Notes: a model not told the origin generated them from the sequence alone. Numbered from the stretch's first letter, positions 25,856-34,260 are shown. The stretch is 64,000 bases of DNA from Dechloromonas aromatica (nom. nud.) (GCA_017848965.1 JAFIHA010000043.1:1-64000), one strand, 5' to 3'. A program made the numbers and translations.

Positions 25856-26983
25856 ATGAAGGAAGATGACACCGTAGATGAACAAGCTGTGCCTGTTTCA
25901 ACCGAAGCACCCGCACAGATGATGCACATTCAACTTGAACAGCCATTGCCGGTCTATACGATTCGGGGCGTCGAAGTCATGCTGGATTCAGATCTGGCGG
26001 AACTGTATGGGGTGGAAACTCGCGTACTGGTCCAGGCTGTGAAACGTAACCCGGATCGCTTTCCCAAAGACTTTATGTATCAACTTGAAAAACATGATCT
26101 TGCCGTCTTGAGATCACAATCTGTGACCTCAAGTTTGGTGCACGGCGGTCGCCGCAGCTCGCCCTTCGTGTTTACTGAGCAGGGCGTGGCCATGCTTTCG
26201 TCGGTCCTCAACAGCAAGCGCGCGATCGACGTAAATATCCAGATCATGCGAGCGTTCGTGGCCATGAAGCGGGAGACCCTGTCGTTTTTCGATGAGCAGA
26301 TGGATATCGCCTGGAAAAACGATGCCTTGCATGACCAATTGGCAACCGAGCATCGCCAGTTGCAATCTGTGGCCCGCTCTCGTCTGGAATGCCTGCAGCG
26401 CGCAGACGAGCGGTATGGCGAGCTCGAAAGGATTGAGCGCCGGCAGAGCCTAGTGATTTCGCGCGTAGAACGCTGGATCACCGGCATGGAAGAGTTCGGG
26501 GCGCTGATGGTGGCTACCCGGCTACGTACCATCGATGCCCTGGTGCTGGGCTATCTATTGCGTCGGTGTTCGGTCTGGGACAGCACGCGTCTGGTCTGGG
26601 TGGAGGCGACGGTGCCCCATATTGCCTGCTCGCTCAACTGGCCGAGCATCCGCCAGGTGGAGGCCGCGATACGGCGCCTGGTCGCCGCCGGATTGATCCA
26701 GCGGGAAAAACGCAGCGCGCGGCGGATTTTCTACTTCGCTCGGGTTGACGAAGTCATCGCCAAGCTGCGGAGCATTTCTGAGGACGTCAGCACACCGGAA
26801 GCCTTGATTGCCGTCTCGGATTCGCTTTCTCCGCTGGCGCAGGCCTTGCGGCACTTGATCCCGCTGACCGGCAACGACACGCCAGATAGTGAGGTCGAGC
26901 GGATACGCCGGCTGCGCGGTGACGACGGCTTGACCCCCTTGACCCGGCCGTGGACAGTCGATCCGCGTCGAATCCTGCACTGA
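25856..26983 (+). CDS. ORF6N-domain DNA-binding protein
   Basis: A 375-residue protein. The ORF6N domain spans about residues 35-125 with the family pattern [41 protein letters not shown] and [14 protein letters not shown] coiled linker follows, and residues about 225-300 look like a winged helix ([29 protein letters not shown]). These proteins are phage/ICE regulators, often anti-repressors. GGAGACGAGC precedes the start. The role here is unknown. Confidence 0.85.
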   Translation: MKEDDTVDEQAVPVSTEAPAQMMHIQLEQPLPVYTIRGVEVMLDSDLAELYGVETRVLVQAVKRNPDRFPKDFMYQLEKHDLAVLRSQSVTSSLVHGGRRSSPFVFTEQGVAMLSSVLNSKRAIDVNIQIMRAFVAMKRETLSFFDEQMDIAWKNDALHDQLATEHRQLQSVARSRLECLQRADERYGELERIERRQSLVISRVERWITGMEEFGALMVATRLRTIDALVLGYLLRRCSVWDSTRLVWVEATVPHIACSLNWPSIRQVEAAIRRLVAAGLIQREKRSARRIFYFARVDEVIAKLRSISEDVSTPEALIAVSDSLSPLAQALRHLIPLTGNDTPDSEVERIRRLRGDDGLTPLTRPWTVDPRRILH

Positions 26984-27000
26984 GAAACGGGAGGTCGGTC

Positions 27001-29001
27001 ATGTACGTTCCCACCCCGATCGCGCCCGCGCGCCGCAAGGCTGTCCTGCGCGCTGTCAGCGACGGCCGGCGGCTTGGCATTGCGACCACTGCACTGGAAT
27101 CGCCTGCAGGCGCCTTTCGCGCCCTGAATTCGCATTGGTTCGCACCACGTCGTCAGTGGGTGTTCCGTTGTCCGCTCGATGGGCAGCGCCTGGCACGCCA
27201 ACTGGCCGACGCCTTCCCGACGGCCTACCTGGATCTCGATGACTTGCCGGCGGTGATCGAGGGCGCGCAAGCCACGCCGACGCCGGACTATTTCACCGAG
27301 ATGCTGGACCTGCAGATTATTCCGCTGGATCAGCCCGGGCATCATGCGGTTTCCGGTGCCTACGACAGCTACTTCATCGACGCGATGCGCGCGCTGCGCG
27401 GCCGGTTTCACAAGTACGCTCAAGCCTGGGATGTGGCAGGGTCCGTAGCGCAGATCCTTGATGCCCTGCAGCGCATTGCCGGCGTCGATCTGTTGCATGT
27501 TTTCGTGCACGAGCACGTCATGCACCTGGAGGATCTTGTCTCGAAGCCCAAGGCCGAGATGCCGATCAGCGTTCCTGGTGCAGCACCGGTATTCGGCGAT
27601 GGCGCAGGGGTAGGGGATGAGGAGGAGGGTAGCGGCTTTCTGTCGAGCTGTGCTCGGCCGCTGGAGCATCTGCCGGTCGACGAGGCGATGCTGGCCAGGG
27701 CGGCAATCGATTTCGGCTTGATGGATCACCAGCCCGCCGGCGTGCGCCACTTCCTGGCGCGATCTTCCGCCTTATTGGCCGACGACATGGGCCTGGGCAA
27801 GACGAGGCAGGCGGTGGTGGCGTCGCGCCTGGCGGCCGGCGAGCACGGCAGGATCCTGGTGACGTGCCCGGCTTCGCTACGCATCAACTGGGAGCGCGAG
27901 ATTCACATGGTTTTCCCGAACGACGTGGTTGGCATGGTGGGAGATGATCGCATGAGCACCTTGCCGGCCTGCCGCTGGGTCATCGCCAACTTCGAGCGCC
28001 TGGGCGGTCTGGTCCGGGCGTCGATCGAGTTCGAGGTGTTCACGGTCGACGAAGCGCACAACCTCAAGGAACACAATGCCGGCCGAACCCGAAATGCCTT
28101 CCTCCTGGCCGAACGAATCCCGCGACGCTTCCTGCTCACCGGCACGCCGATTCTGAATCGCGAAATCGAGATGCACACGCTGCTGCGCCTCTCTGGTCAT
28201 CCGATCGGTATGCTGGAGCTCAGGGAGTTCCGCAAGGCGTACAGCGGTGGCCCAGCGCAGCGCCAGGCGCTCGCCGAGGCGGTCGCTGACTGGATGCTGC
28301 GCCGGTCGAAGAAGGTTCTCAAGGGGCTCGGCAAGAAGACGCACCAGGTGCGTTACGTGACCCCGGCCGAAGGACTCGACGAATACCAGCGGATCCTCGC
28401 CGACATGAGCCTGCCCGTCATGCCGAAAATCACCAAGCTGCGCCAGCACCTGGAGATCATCAAAACGGATTTCCTCATCGAGACGGTCCAGTCCCTGCAG
28501 GCGGACGACAAGGTCATCATCTTCTGCGAGTTCATGCCGACCGTTGACTTTATGAAAGAGTCATTCAAGAATGCCGGCATAGACTGCGTTACGCTGGTGG
28601 GTAGTGACAACGGTAGCTCACGACAGCGTGCAGTGGATGCTTTCCAGCAGAATCCCGCCGTGCGGGTATTCATCGGAACATCCGCAGCGGCCGTCGGCAT
28701 TACGCTGACTGCTGCGAACTATGTGATTTTAGCCTCGCAGCCGTGGACGCCAGCCATGCAGCGCCAGCGCGAGGACCGTGCCTATCGCAACGGACAGACG
28801 CGCGATGTCTTCGTGATCATTCCGGTGATACCAGGAACGATCGACGAGCAGGTTCTTGCCCTGCTGGGATCGAAGACCGAGATCGAGGAGTCCGTGGTCG
28901 AGAACGCGGTGCGTGCTCACCTTGCCCGTTGCCCACCGGCCCCGCGTCGGGGGGATCCTCCGTTACCGAGCACGCCAGTATCCCGAATGTCATCACATTG
29001 A
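27001..29001 (+). CDS. SNF2/SMARCAL1-like superfamily II helicase
   Basis: A 666-residue protein. Residues about 25-160 carry two HARP-like repeats (FRALNSHWFAPRRQWVF; MRALRGRFHKYAQAWDV). The helicase core follows, with motif I DDMGLGKTRQA at about 260-270, motif II DEAH at about 350, LTGTPILN, and the C-terminal lobe IFCEFMPTVDFMKE, GTSAAAVGITLTAANYV and QREDRAYRNGQ. SMARCAL1-type enzymes anneal strands and remodel forks; here it probably helps ICE replication or repair after transfer, by inference. GGGAGG precedes ATG 27001; an earlier in-frame start overlaps the ORF6N gene. Confidence 0.88.
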   Translation: MYVPTPIAPARRKAVLRAVSDGRRLGIATTALESPAGAFRALNSHWFAPRRQWVFRCPLDGQRLARQLADAFPTAYLDLDDLPAVIEGAQATPTPDYFTEMLDLQIIPLDQPGHHAVSGAYDSYFIDAMRALRGRFHKYAQAWDVAGSVAQILDALQRIAGVDLLHVFVHEHVMHLEDLVSKPKAEMPISVPGAAPVFGDGAGVGDEEEGSGFLSSCARPLEHLPVDEAMLARAAIDFGLMDHQPAGVRHFLARSSALLADDMGLGKTRQAVVASRLAAGEHGRILVTCPASLRINWEREIHMVFPNDVVGMVGDDRMSTLPACRWVIANFERLGGLVRASIEFEVFTVDEAHNLKEHNAGRTRNAFLLAERIPRRFLLTGTPILNREIEMHTLLRLSGHPIGMLELREFRKAYSGGPAQRQALAEAVADWMLRRSKKVLKGLGKKTHQVRYVTPAEGLDEYQRILADMSLPVMPKITKLRQHLEIIKTDFLIETVQSLQADDKVIIFCEFMPTVDFMKESFKNAGIDCVTLVGSDNGSSRQRAVDAFQQNPAVRVFIGTSAAAVGITLTAANYVILASQPWTPAMQRQREDRAYRNGQTRDVFVIIPVIPGTIDEQVLALLGSKTEIEESVVENAVRAHLARCPPAPRRGDPPLPSTPVSRMSSH

Positions 29002-29024
29002 CCATCGAACTGGAGGATAGCAAC

Positions 29025-29429
29025 GTGTCTGAACAACAACTCTCATCGGCCATCGTCATCCCGATCGGCCGCCACCCGGCCCTCTTTCCGCTGCACTGCG
29101 AGGCGCGTCATATCGAGCACGGCTGGGTGATCATCGACGCCGTCGACGGCAACCGCCGCCGGGTCCGCTGGTACGAATTCGAGGACGTGCCTGAGTGCGA
29201 ATTCGCGGAGCGGTTCGGCGATGAGCCCGTTATCGATGCCCAGGATATTTCGCGATTCGAGGAATGGGTCGACGTCAGCACCCTGCGTCGTGTCGATGTC
29301 CGCCATCGCCCGAACGATTGGCAGAGTCTCCAACGCCTCGGTGCGTTGCGACAACCGCCGGAAATTCGGGCGGAACTGGAGCGGCGGGCGAAAGAAGCCC
29401 GCGCGCAAATCAACCTTCATCAGGAGTAA
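29025..29429 (+). CDS. Unrecognised ICE protein
   Basis: A 134-residue protein starting at GTG 29025 with GGAGG 8 nt upstream. The first part is a beta-type domain (AIVIPIGRHPALFPLHCEAR, GWVIIDAVDGNRRRVRWYEF), the last part is helical and charged. No family recognised. It follows the helicase by 23 nt and precedes the next gene by 2 nt, so probably one operon. Confidence 0.65.
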   Translation: MSEQQLSSAIVIPIGRHPALFPLHCEARHIEHGWVIIDAVDGNRRRVRWYEFEDVPECEFAERFGDEPVIDAQDISRFEEWVDVSTLRRVDVRHRPNDWQSLQRLGALRQPPEIRAELERRAKEARAQINLHQE

Positions 29430-29431
29430 GC

Positions 29432-29878
29432 ATGGAACTCACACCACCCAACTCGACGACCGTACAGGTGCTTACCTCCACCAGGGAGGTCAAGCTACCG
29501 TTCACGGTGACTTTGATGGATTTCGAGGTCGCCAGAACGGCTTACCTAGAGCGCCTGGATCAGGCTTGTATTGACGATCCGGAGTCACTGACGCTGACCA
29601 TGGCAATGGTTGAGCATGCCCGCAAAGTGTGGCAGGTCATCCAGACGGATGATCATCTGTTCCTTCAATTTGCGACAGGCCAGGTGCTCGACGAAGATTC
29701 CCATTTCAAGGGCGCGGTGCTGACGGCCGCCGGACGGCTTGGCGAGGAAGTGCGGGAATTCTTTGCCGCCAACGAAGAAGACTGGTTTTGGGACAGGTAT
29801 GAGCTTTTCCGGGACTTGATCGTGAGCAATCGTCTTAGCCTGCCAGGGGCTGATGGGGATGCAAATGGTGCAGGATGA
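29432..29878 (+). CDS. Unrecognised ICE protein
   Basis: A 148-residue protein with CAGGAG 5 nt before ATG 29432. Acidic, mixed fold, with a conserved-looking GEEVREFFAANEEDWFWDRYELF. The C-terminus overlaps the next gene by about 26 nt. No family recognised; co-transcribed with the helicase on spacing. Confidence 0.6.
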   Translation: MELTPPNSTTVQVLTSTREVKLPFTVTLMDFEVARTAYLERLDQACIDDPESLTLTMAMVEHARKVWQVIQTDDHLFLQFATGQVLDEDSHFKGAVLTAAGRLGEEVREFFAANEEDWFWDRYELFRDLIVSNRLSLPGADGDANGAG

Positions 29879-30242
29879 GAGCGAATTCATGGCGGGGATC
29901 AGAACTTATGTTCGTGAACGCCTGACAGAGGCAGTTGGCTTAACTGTTGATGGCAGGCTTCCAACCATGGAAGATCGGCTTCGGGCGATGGCGGCGCAAG
30001 CCAATCGAGGCTGCGGTCAGTCGTATGAGCTGTTCCTGGAAAGATTTTCGGGTATGGTTGATTTTGCCTATCCAATGGGCAGCTATGAGCGCGATAAAGC
30101 CGTCAAAATGGCAATGGCCATAGGAGGCTATGCAACGCCGGAAGAACTGGAGCGGTCGCGGGACGAAATGGCTGAGATGGGCTACTGCTGCCACGGACTG
30201 GATCCTGACTGCTGTCCGTGCGGGTGCGGTGACATTGACTGA
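29853..30242 (+). CDS. Small protein with Cys-rich C-terminus
   Basis: A 129-residue helical protein ending in a cysteine cluster (CCHGLDPDCCPCGCGDID), which could bind a metal ion. The start may be ATG 29853 or ATG 29865, the latter having GGGG 6 nt upstream. It overlaps the preceding gene and its stop lies 2 nt from the end of the convergent gene. Function unknown. Confidence 0.6.
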   Translation: MGMQMVQDESEFMAGIRTYVRERLTEAVGLTVDGRLPTMEDRLRAMAAQANRGCGQSYELFLERFSGMVDFAYPMGSYERDKAVKMAMAIGGYATPEELERSRDEMAEMGYCCHGLDPDCCPCGCGDID

Positions 30243-30244
30243 TG

Positions 30245-31312
30245 TCAGGCCGCTGCGCTTCTCTCGTCCGTGGGGCTTGCGGGCTTCACGATAGTTGCCA
30301 GGGACATCTGCAGATTCTGGCTCAGTTGCCCAAGGCGCTGATGGACGATGGTGCGGGCGGCTTGGTGGCTGGTGTCGGTGGGTAGGGTGGCGGCTACGAA
30401 ATCGATTACCAACGCGATCGCACGGGCGGCGGTCAAACGTCGCTGACCCGCCTTGGCCTGGCCGCAGGCCTCGGCGATCATTTCCCCGGCCCCCAAGGGC
30501 ATCACGTCCTGGCCGGCTGACCACTTCTTCATTCGGCCGTATGAGAAGTGGGCGGCAGTCTTCTGGTTGAGCTCCAGCTCAATGGCCAGGTCTGCCAACG
30601 AGTCGCGGTTCAGGGCGGCCTGCGCTTCCGCCAGCCAATGTCCAATCGGGTGTTTCGACGGCTTGGCCAAGCATGCCATGCAACCGAGATAGATTTCAGG
30701 GGGGGTCAGAAAACTGCCGAGGAAGCGCTCAATCAGGCTGGCACCCGTAATCGCATTGAGCAGGCGCTCGGCGAACTCAAACTCGGCAACCCCCATTCCC
30801 GGGGCGTTTTTTGACCACCAGTGGGCCTTGTCATCCAAGAGATTCCCCCCACAGCAGGGGCATGGGACATGTCTGTCAAGAATGCGGGAGGCGACCAGGC
30901 TTGGGAGTCCCTCGGCGATTTGGTACAGGGCCAGCATTTCGGGAAGAAGCGGCCCTTCCGGGGCGCTGCCATCGAGCGCATCGAGCACGTCGATCGAGAG
31001 CCCAAGCTCACTGGCCAGCACGGCTTTTGTGGTCGGGCTGCTCTTGTGTTTGCCACGAACCAGGTTCTCCAGATTCTTGTACTGACCGCCGGCTGCGTGC
31101 CGGACCGTTGCCTGATGGCTGGCGTGACCGGTGATCAGGCGGACGAGAAATTCCGGGTCGGGGGATTGGGGAACGCCTGGCTCAAGCTCCAGCATTCGCC
31201 CGTAGGGACCGAGCGGCCGCAGCACCGTCACCGGCTGGAAAGGCACCAGGAGCAATTCGCCAATGGTCTTGTCAGGCGAGAACTGCGCGTTGGGGATAGG
31301 GAGGTTTTCCAT
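30245..31312 (-). CDS. Putative DNA-binding protein with HTH-like and zinc-type motifs
   Basis: A 355-residue protein. A helix-turn-helix-like stretch occurs at about residues 85-115 (NLENLVRGKHKSSPTTKAVLASELG), and a possible zinc knuckle CPCCGGNL at about 165 pairs with other Cys residues further on (CMAC). The C-terminal half is helical. The start is ATG 31312; an upstream ATG at 31381 adds a non-conserved-looking basic stretch. No named family recognised. Orientation is opposite to the surrounding ICE genes. Confidence 0.6.
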   Translation of the reverse strand: MENLPIPNAQFSPDKTIGELLLVPFQPVTVLRPLGPYGRMLELEPGVPQSPDPEFLVRLITGHASHQATVRHAAGGQYKNLENLVRGKHKSSPTTKAVLASELGLSIDVLDALDGSAPEGPLLPEMLALYQIAEGLPSLVASRILDRHVPCPCCGGNLLDDKAHWWSKNAPGMGVAEFEFAERLLNAITGASLIERFLGSFLTPPEIYLGCMACLAKPSKHPIGHWLAEAQAALNRDSLADLAIELELNQKTAAHFSYGRMKKWSAGQDVMPLGAGEMIAEACGQAKAGQRRLTAARAIALVIDFVAATLPTDTSHQAARTIVHQRLGQLSQNLQMSLATIVKPASPTDERSAAA

Positions 31313-31407
31313 GGGGCGGTACCGTCGGCCTTTTGTGCGGTGGGAGCATAGCGCACGTCCACTCCGGACGCCCAACTTCAACCCACTGCAGAAAGGCAGG
31401 CAACATC

Positions 31408-31512
31408 ATGAGCAAGCGCATCTACGCTGATCCCAATAACCCGAATTGGCCGAGCCGCACCGGCGAGCCGTCCGGTGGCGGGCGCGGGAACAATCCGCCG
31501 GCGAAGAAGTAA
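31408..31512 (+). CDS. Very small basic protein
   Basis: A 34-residue open frame with AAAGGCAGG 6-7 nt before ATG 31408. The product is rich in Pro, Asn and Gly (YADPNNPNWPSRTGEP) and ends in AKK. It is flanked on its right by a strong hairpin. Reality is supported by the ribosome site and the terminator-like hairpin, but not by any family. Confidence 0.45.
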   Translation: MSKRIYADPNNPNWPSRTGEPSGGGRGNNPPAKK

Positions 31513-31520
31513 ATCAGCCC

Positions 31521-31553
31521 GGGGGGCAAGTTCCGGTAACGGGCTTGTCCCCC
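31521..31553. terminator. Symmetric hairpin between convergent genes
   Basis: A 10-bp stem, GGGGGGCAAG at 31521-31530 with CTTGTCCCCC at 31544-31553, and a 13-nt loop. It lies between the small + strand frame and the minus-strand kfrA-like gene. Neither side has a long T-run, so termination efficiency is uncertain. Confidence 0.5.
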
Positions 31554-31563
31554 TTCCGGCGAG

Positions 31564-32478
31564 TTACCCGCCCTTGCTTTCCTCTTGGGGCTTGACTGCC
31601 TTCTTGGGCGCGCCGGCGCCGGCCGGTTTGGCTGTTCCTGGCTTCAGCTCCTTGATGCGATCCTGGAGCATGGCAATCTCCCGTTGGCTGGCATCGAGAC
31701 CGACCTGCTGCGCTTGAACATGGACGCGTGCGGTCCCGAGTTCGGCCGCCATGGCTTTGTTCTCGGCCTTGAGCGTCTTCAGTTCCTCGCGGTCGCGCAC
31801 CTGGTCGGCCATGGCTGCCGCCAGGCTGGCTTCGGCGCCGGCCAGCTTGCGCTCGGCTTCGGCGGCCCGGGCACCGTTCTCACGGGCTTCGCGACGAGCG
31901 TCATCGAGATCCTTTTCCAACCGCGGCATTGCTTCGAGCCGCAACTGGGCCTTGGCGAGCTCAGTGCGTGCCGCTTCGGCCGCTTGCCGTTCGCGCAGCA
32001 GGTCGGCCTTGAGTAGTTCAACCTCGGCGGCGTGACGAAGTTCGCCCTCGGCCGCTTTCGCCTTGGCTTCATCAAGCCGGCCGGCGAGGTCGGCGCGCGC
32101 CATATCCAGTTCCGTGATCTTCGTTTCGGCGGCATCGAGCGCGGCCGCTGTGCGTTCGCCCTCGGCGGTGATGTCAGCCAACGCCTGTTGCGTATCGACC
32201 AGCTCGCTACGAACGGCGGCCTCGGCCTCGACGGAGGCCTGGCTGATCGCGGCCTGGATGCCGGTGAGCACAGACGTCGGGATGTTGATGTCGACCTTGT
32301 TCTCCTTCGGCTGACCGTCGTTCCACCCTTGCAGGTAACGGGAGATGGTGGTCAGGCTGCCGACGTTGCCCAGGGCTTCCCGGACGTTGCGTAGCGACGG
32401 CTTGCGGCCGGACGCTTTGATTTCCGCCGCAGCGGCGGCGACTTGGTCAAAGGTGATGGTGGGTTCGCGTCCGGCCAT
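31564..32478 (-). CDS. KfrA-like coiled-coil DNA-binding protein
   Basis: A 304-residue protein. The first 75 residues match the KfrA N-terminal DNA-binding domain (ITFDQVAAAAAEIKASGRKPS, VREALGNVGSLTTISRYLQ). Residues about 95-285 are an almost continuous Ala/Glu/Lys coiled coil, and the tail is Lys/Pro-rich. KfrA proteins bind their own promoter and organise plasmid DNA. ATG 32478 places the domain at the N-terminus. The AT-rich repeats at 32492-32536 lie just upstream and are a natural autoregulatory site. Confidence 0.85.
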   Translation of the reverse strand: MAGREPTITFDQVAAAAAEIKASGRKPSLRNVREALGNVGSLTTISRYLQGWNDGQPKENKVDINIPTSVLTGIQAAISQASVEAEAAVRSELVDTQQALADITAEGERTAAALDAAETKITELDMARADLAGRLDEAKAKAAEGELRHAAEVELLKADLLRERQAAEAARTELAKAQLRLEAMPRLEKDLDDARREARENGARAAEAERKLAGAEASLAAAMADQVRDREELKTLKAENKAMAAELGTARVHVQAQQVGLDASQREIAMLQDRIKELKPGTAKPAGAGAPKKAVKPQEESKGG

Positions 32479-32491
32479 GGTGTGACTCCTT

Positions 32492-32536
32492 ACGAAATGA
32501 AACGATATGTACGATATGTTATGAAATGATACGTAC
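32492..32536. promoter_or_regulatory. Repeat-rich region upstream of kfrA-like gene, candidate operator
   Basis: ACGATATGT is repeated in tandem at 32502-32510 and 32511-32519. Related blocks ACGAAATGAAACG (32492) and ATGAAATGATACG (32521) flank it, and GTAC occurs at both ends of the inner segment. The stretch is AT-rich and lies 14-58 bp before the kfrA-like start. KfrA proteins are known to autoregulate, so this is a likely binding site. Confidence 0.5.
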
Positions 32537-32568
32537 AAAAGCAAGCAATATTTTATGCCTTCGGGGTG

Positions 32569-32597
32569 TTGACGTCGGCGACGGGGAGGCGTAGAAA
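32569..32597 (+). promoter_or_regulatory. Sigma-70-type promoter for the DUF3577 gene leader
   Basis: TTGACG at 32569-32574, a 17-bp spacer and TAGAAA at 32592-32597. Transcription from it would begin near 32604 and give a leader of about 170 nt that contains the structured RNA and the hairpin described below. A similar TAGAACCGC follows at 32598 and recurs upstream of the 37455 gene at 37281. Confidence 0.45.
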
Positions 32598-32622
32598 TAG
32601 AACCGCACTTGTTGTACGTTCG

Positions 32623-32685
32623 CTAGGCAACCTAGCAACGGTGACCAGTCAGCCCCTGCAACTGGTACAGCCTTCGGGCTCGGGG
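32623..32685 (+). promoter_or_regulatory. Structured leader RNA, copy A (upstream of DUF3577 gene)
   Basis: A short hairpin CTAGG-CAA-CCTAG (32623-32635) precedes stem P1 ACCAGT/ACTGGT (32644-32649 and 32661-32666), whose 11-nt loop is CAGCCCCTGCA. P2 is AGCC-TTCG-GGCT (32669-32680). GGGG at 32682-32685 can pair with the CCCC of the P1 loop (32653-32656), forming a pseudoknot. Four other copies in the window keep the loop and change the stem bases in compensating pairs. Confidence 0.8.
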
Positions 32686-32711
32686 TTTCTTCTCAGCATC
32701 AACCATCCGAA

Positions 32712-32774
32712 CGGGATATCCACCTCCCGTCCGGGATGCGTGCGATCTCCCGTTTTCTTTTTCTCAGGAGATCG
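32712..32774 (+). promoter_or_regulatory. Terminator-like hairpin overlapping an anti-Shine-Dalgarno, copy A
   Basis: CGGGATATC (32712-32720) pairs with GATCTCCCG (32744-32752) at 8 of 9 positions and is followed by TTTTCTTTTTCTC. The same 3' arm, CGATCTCC (32743-32750), is perfectly complementary to the ribosome site GGAGATCG (32767-32774) of the DUF3577 gene. The leader can therefore form either a terminator-like stem or a stem that hides the ribosome site. Confidence 0.65.
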
Positions 32775-32776
32775 TC

Positions 32777-33310
32777 ATGTCGAATCAACAACAACCCGCT
32801 TCCGTCGCCAACGAATACTTTGACCTGCACACCCGTGGGATCGGTTACCTCAACCGCGCTCGCTGGGTTGATGTAAAGGGCAAGGGTGGTCGTCGCGGCG
32901 AACCGTTCCTGGCTTGCAGCATCAACGCGCTTCACGGCGCCGTGAGCGATCCGAACACGTCGTTGTACGACTGCCGCGTTTCCGGTGCTGATGCCCAGGA
33001 AATCGTCGAGGTTCTCTCGCCGCTTGTGCTGGCGAAGGATCAGAACGGCAGGAACAGCAACAAGGTCATCGTCGGTTTTGTCATCGGCGATACCTATGCC
33101 CACCTGTATGAGCGCAAGGTGCGTGAAAACGGTCGGGACACCGGCACAACCGAAATGGCTTGCCTCATCAAGGGGCGGCTGCTTCAAATCACCTACGTCA
33201 AGGTGAATGACGAGGTTGTGTATCACAAGGACAAGGAAGGGAACATCACCACCTCCCTGGCCCTTGGGGCATCGGACGACGAACCCCGTCGCACCGGCAC
33301 CCACGCTTAA
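32777..33310 (+). CDS. STY4534-family ICE replication protein (DUF3577)
   Basis: A 177-residue protein with the DUF3577 pattern: YFDLHTRGIGYLNRARWV near the N-terminus, FLACSINALHGA, then VIVGFVIGDTYAHLYERK. It is a core gene of PFGI-1/SPI-7-class ICEs; the precise function is not known, although the family name links it to replication. It has the ribosome site AGGAGATCGTC immediately upstream. It is the first gene of the attenuator-rich block. Confidence 0.88.
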   Translation: MSNQQQPASVANEYFDLHTRGIGYLNRARWVDVKGKGGRRGEPFLACSINALHGAVSDPNTSLYDCRVSGADAQEIVEVLSPLVLAKDQNGRNSNKVIVGFVIGDTYAHLYERKVRENGRDTGTTEMACLIKGRLLQITYVKVNDEVVYHKDKEGNITTSLALGASDDEPRRTGTHA

Positions 33311-33336
33311 ACCTGCAGCTTCGGCTAAATCATCAA

Positions 33337-33369
33337 ACGGATCCTTCTCTTCGAGAGGGGTCCGTTTTT
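33337..33369 (+). terminator. Terminator-like hairpin after the DUF3577 gene
   Basis: ACGGA (33337-33341) pairs with TCCGT (33361-33365); an inner CTCT-TCG-AGAG stem closes the structure. TTTTTC follows at 33365-33370. It ends the DUF3577 transcript and lies 20 nt before the next start, which has its own GAAGGAGACG ribosome site. Confidence 0.65.
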
Positions 33370-33388
33370 CACTTGAAGGAGACGAATC

Positions 33389-33589
33389 ATGGCGTTTGGT
33401 GTTCTGGCCCGGCAAGCGCTGGGTGTTGCTTTACCTCTGCAGGTGTTGGAAAGTGCAGCGGGTTTCTATATTGGCACCGCCGACGAGAATGGCCCGTGTT
33501 CGCGCGAATCGGTCGAGTATTGGTCGGAGCGCGGCGCAGCGGAAGCGGCACTTCGCCACGTTGCTTTTACTCAGCGGATGGAGCCCTGA
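33389..33589 (+). CDS. Small unrecognised ICE protein
   Basis: A 66-residue protein with GAAGGAG 7 nt before ATG 33389. It contains WYS-like aromatic residues (SVEYWSERGAAEAALRHVAF) suggestive of a small alpha/beta fold. No family recognised. It sits alone between two hairpins, like many short genes of this block. The 33590-33781 gap behind it shows no gene. Confidence 0.6.
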   Translation: MAFGVLARQALGVALPLQVLESAAGFYIGTADENGPCSRESVEYWSERGAAEAALRHVAFTQRMEP

Positions 33590-33781
33590 GAAGCGGGTAC
33601 GGGAAATTGCTGAACTGGCTGCCGGGAGAACTCCCTCCCGTCGCCATTTTTCCAATACCACCGCGCCCTGGCGCATGAGTGCGATAATCGACAACCAGAG
33701 GTTGCGGCATTACCATCCCTTCGGATGCGTTTCGCAACCCCAATGCGCAGCACGGCGGCGCAACGTCTCAAGGAATTCATC

Positions 33782-33982
33782 ATGCAAGCAGTTATTGCTC
33801 CTCCACCTGTCCCCGTGGGAACGATCAAGAGTTTTGGGCTTTTTGGGCCAAAGTACGAAGTTGGGCAACCGCTTCGCCAGTTGGACGACGGCGATTGGAT
33901 GGTTGAAGTCACCATGGTGGAAACCGGTGAAAAAGCCGAATACCGGCTGACCCGACTGACCGATGACCCGGAGGCACGCTGA
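33782..33982 (+). CDS. DUF5397-like small protein, candidate antitoxin
   Basis: A 66-residue protein with CAAGGA 9 nt before ATG 33782. The sequence VGTIKSFGLFGPKYEVGQPL and DGDWMVEVTMVETGEKAEYRL resembles DUF5397. It overlaps the VapD-like gene by 1 nt (TGATG), which is the arrangement of a toxin-antitoxin pair with the antitoxin first. The family name is from memory and the antitoxin role is inferred. Confidence 0.7.
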   Translation: MQAVIAPPPVPVGTIKSFGLFGPKYEVGQPLRQLDDGDWMVEVTMVETGEKAEYRLTRLTDDPEAR

Positions 33983-34260
33983 TGTACGCAGTCGCCTTCG
34001 ATCTGGTGGTAGCAGACACCGAGCAGCATCACCCGAAGGGTGTGACGCAGGCATACACCGAAATTGGTGCCGTCCTCGCGGAGCACGGTTTTCGGCGTGT
34101 GCAGGGTAGCCTGTATGTGACCGACAACGAAGACATGGCAAACCTCTTCCTGGCGATCCAAGCATTGCGCACTAGAGCTTGGTTTCCAAAATCGGTACGC
34201 GACATTCGCGCCTTCCGCATCGAGCAGTGGTCGGACTTCACTTCTGTGGTGAAGTCATAG
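33982..34260 (+). CDS. VapD-like (Cas2-fold) endoribonuclease homologue
   Basis: A 92-residue protein with the VapD/Cas2-like pattern: MYAVAFDLVV at the N-terminus (ferredoxin-like strand with an acidic residue), then VLAEHGFRRVQGSLYV and a C-terminal DIRAFRIEQWSDFT. VapD proteins are small ribonucleases often found on mobile elements. There are no CRISPR repeats nearby, so this is not a Cas2 of a CRISPR system. Confidence 0.75.
   Translation: MYAVAFDLVVADTEQHHPKGVTQAYTEIGAVLAEHGFRRVQGSLYVTDNEDMANLFLAIQALRTRAWFPKSVRDIRAFRIEQWSDFTSVVKS

Noticed and set aside
31521-31553. Sixth copy of the leader RNA near 'atcagccc' at 31513
   Set aside because: Contains TCAGCCC followed by a G-run but lacks the CAGCCCCTG loop, the P1 stem and P2; it is a simple hairpin.
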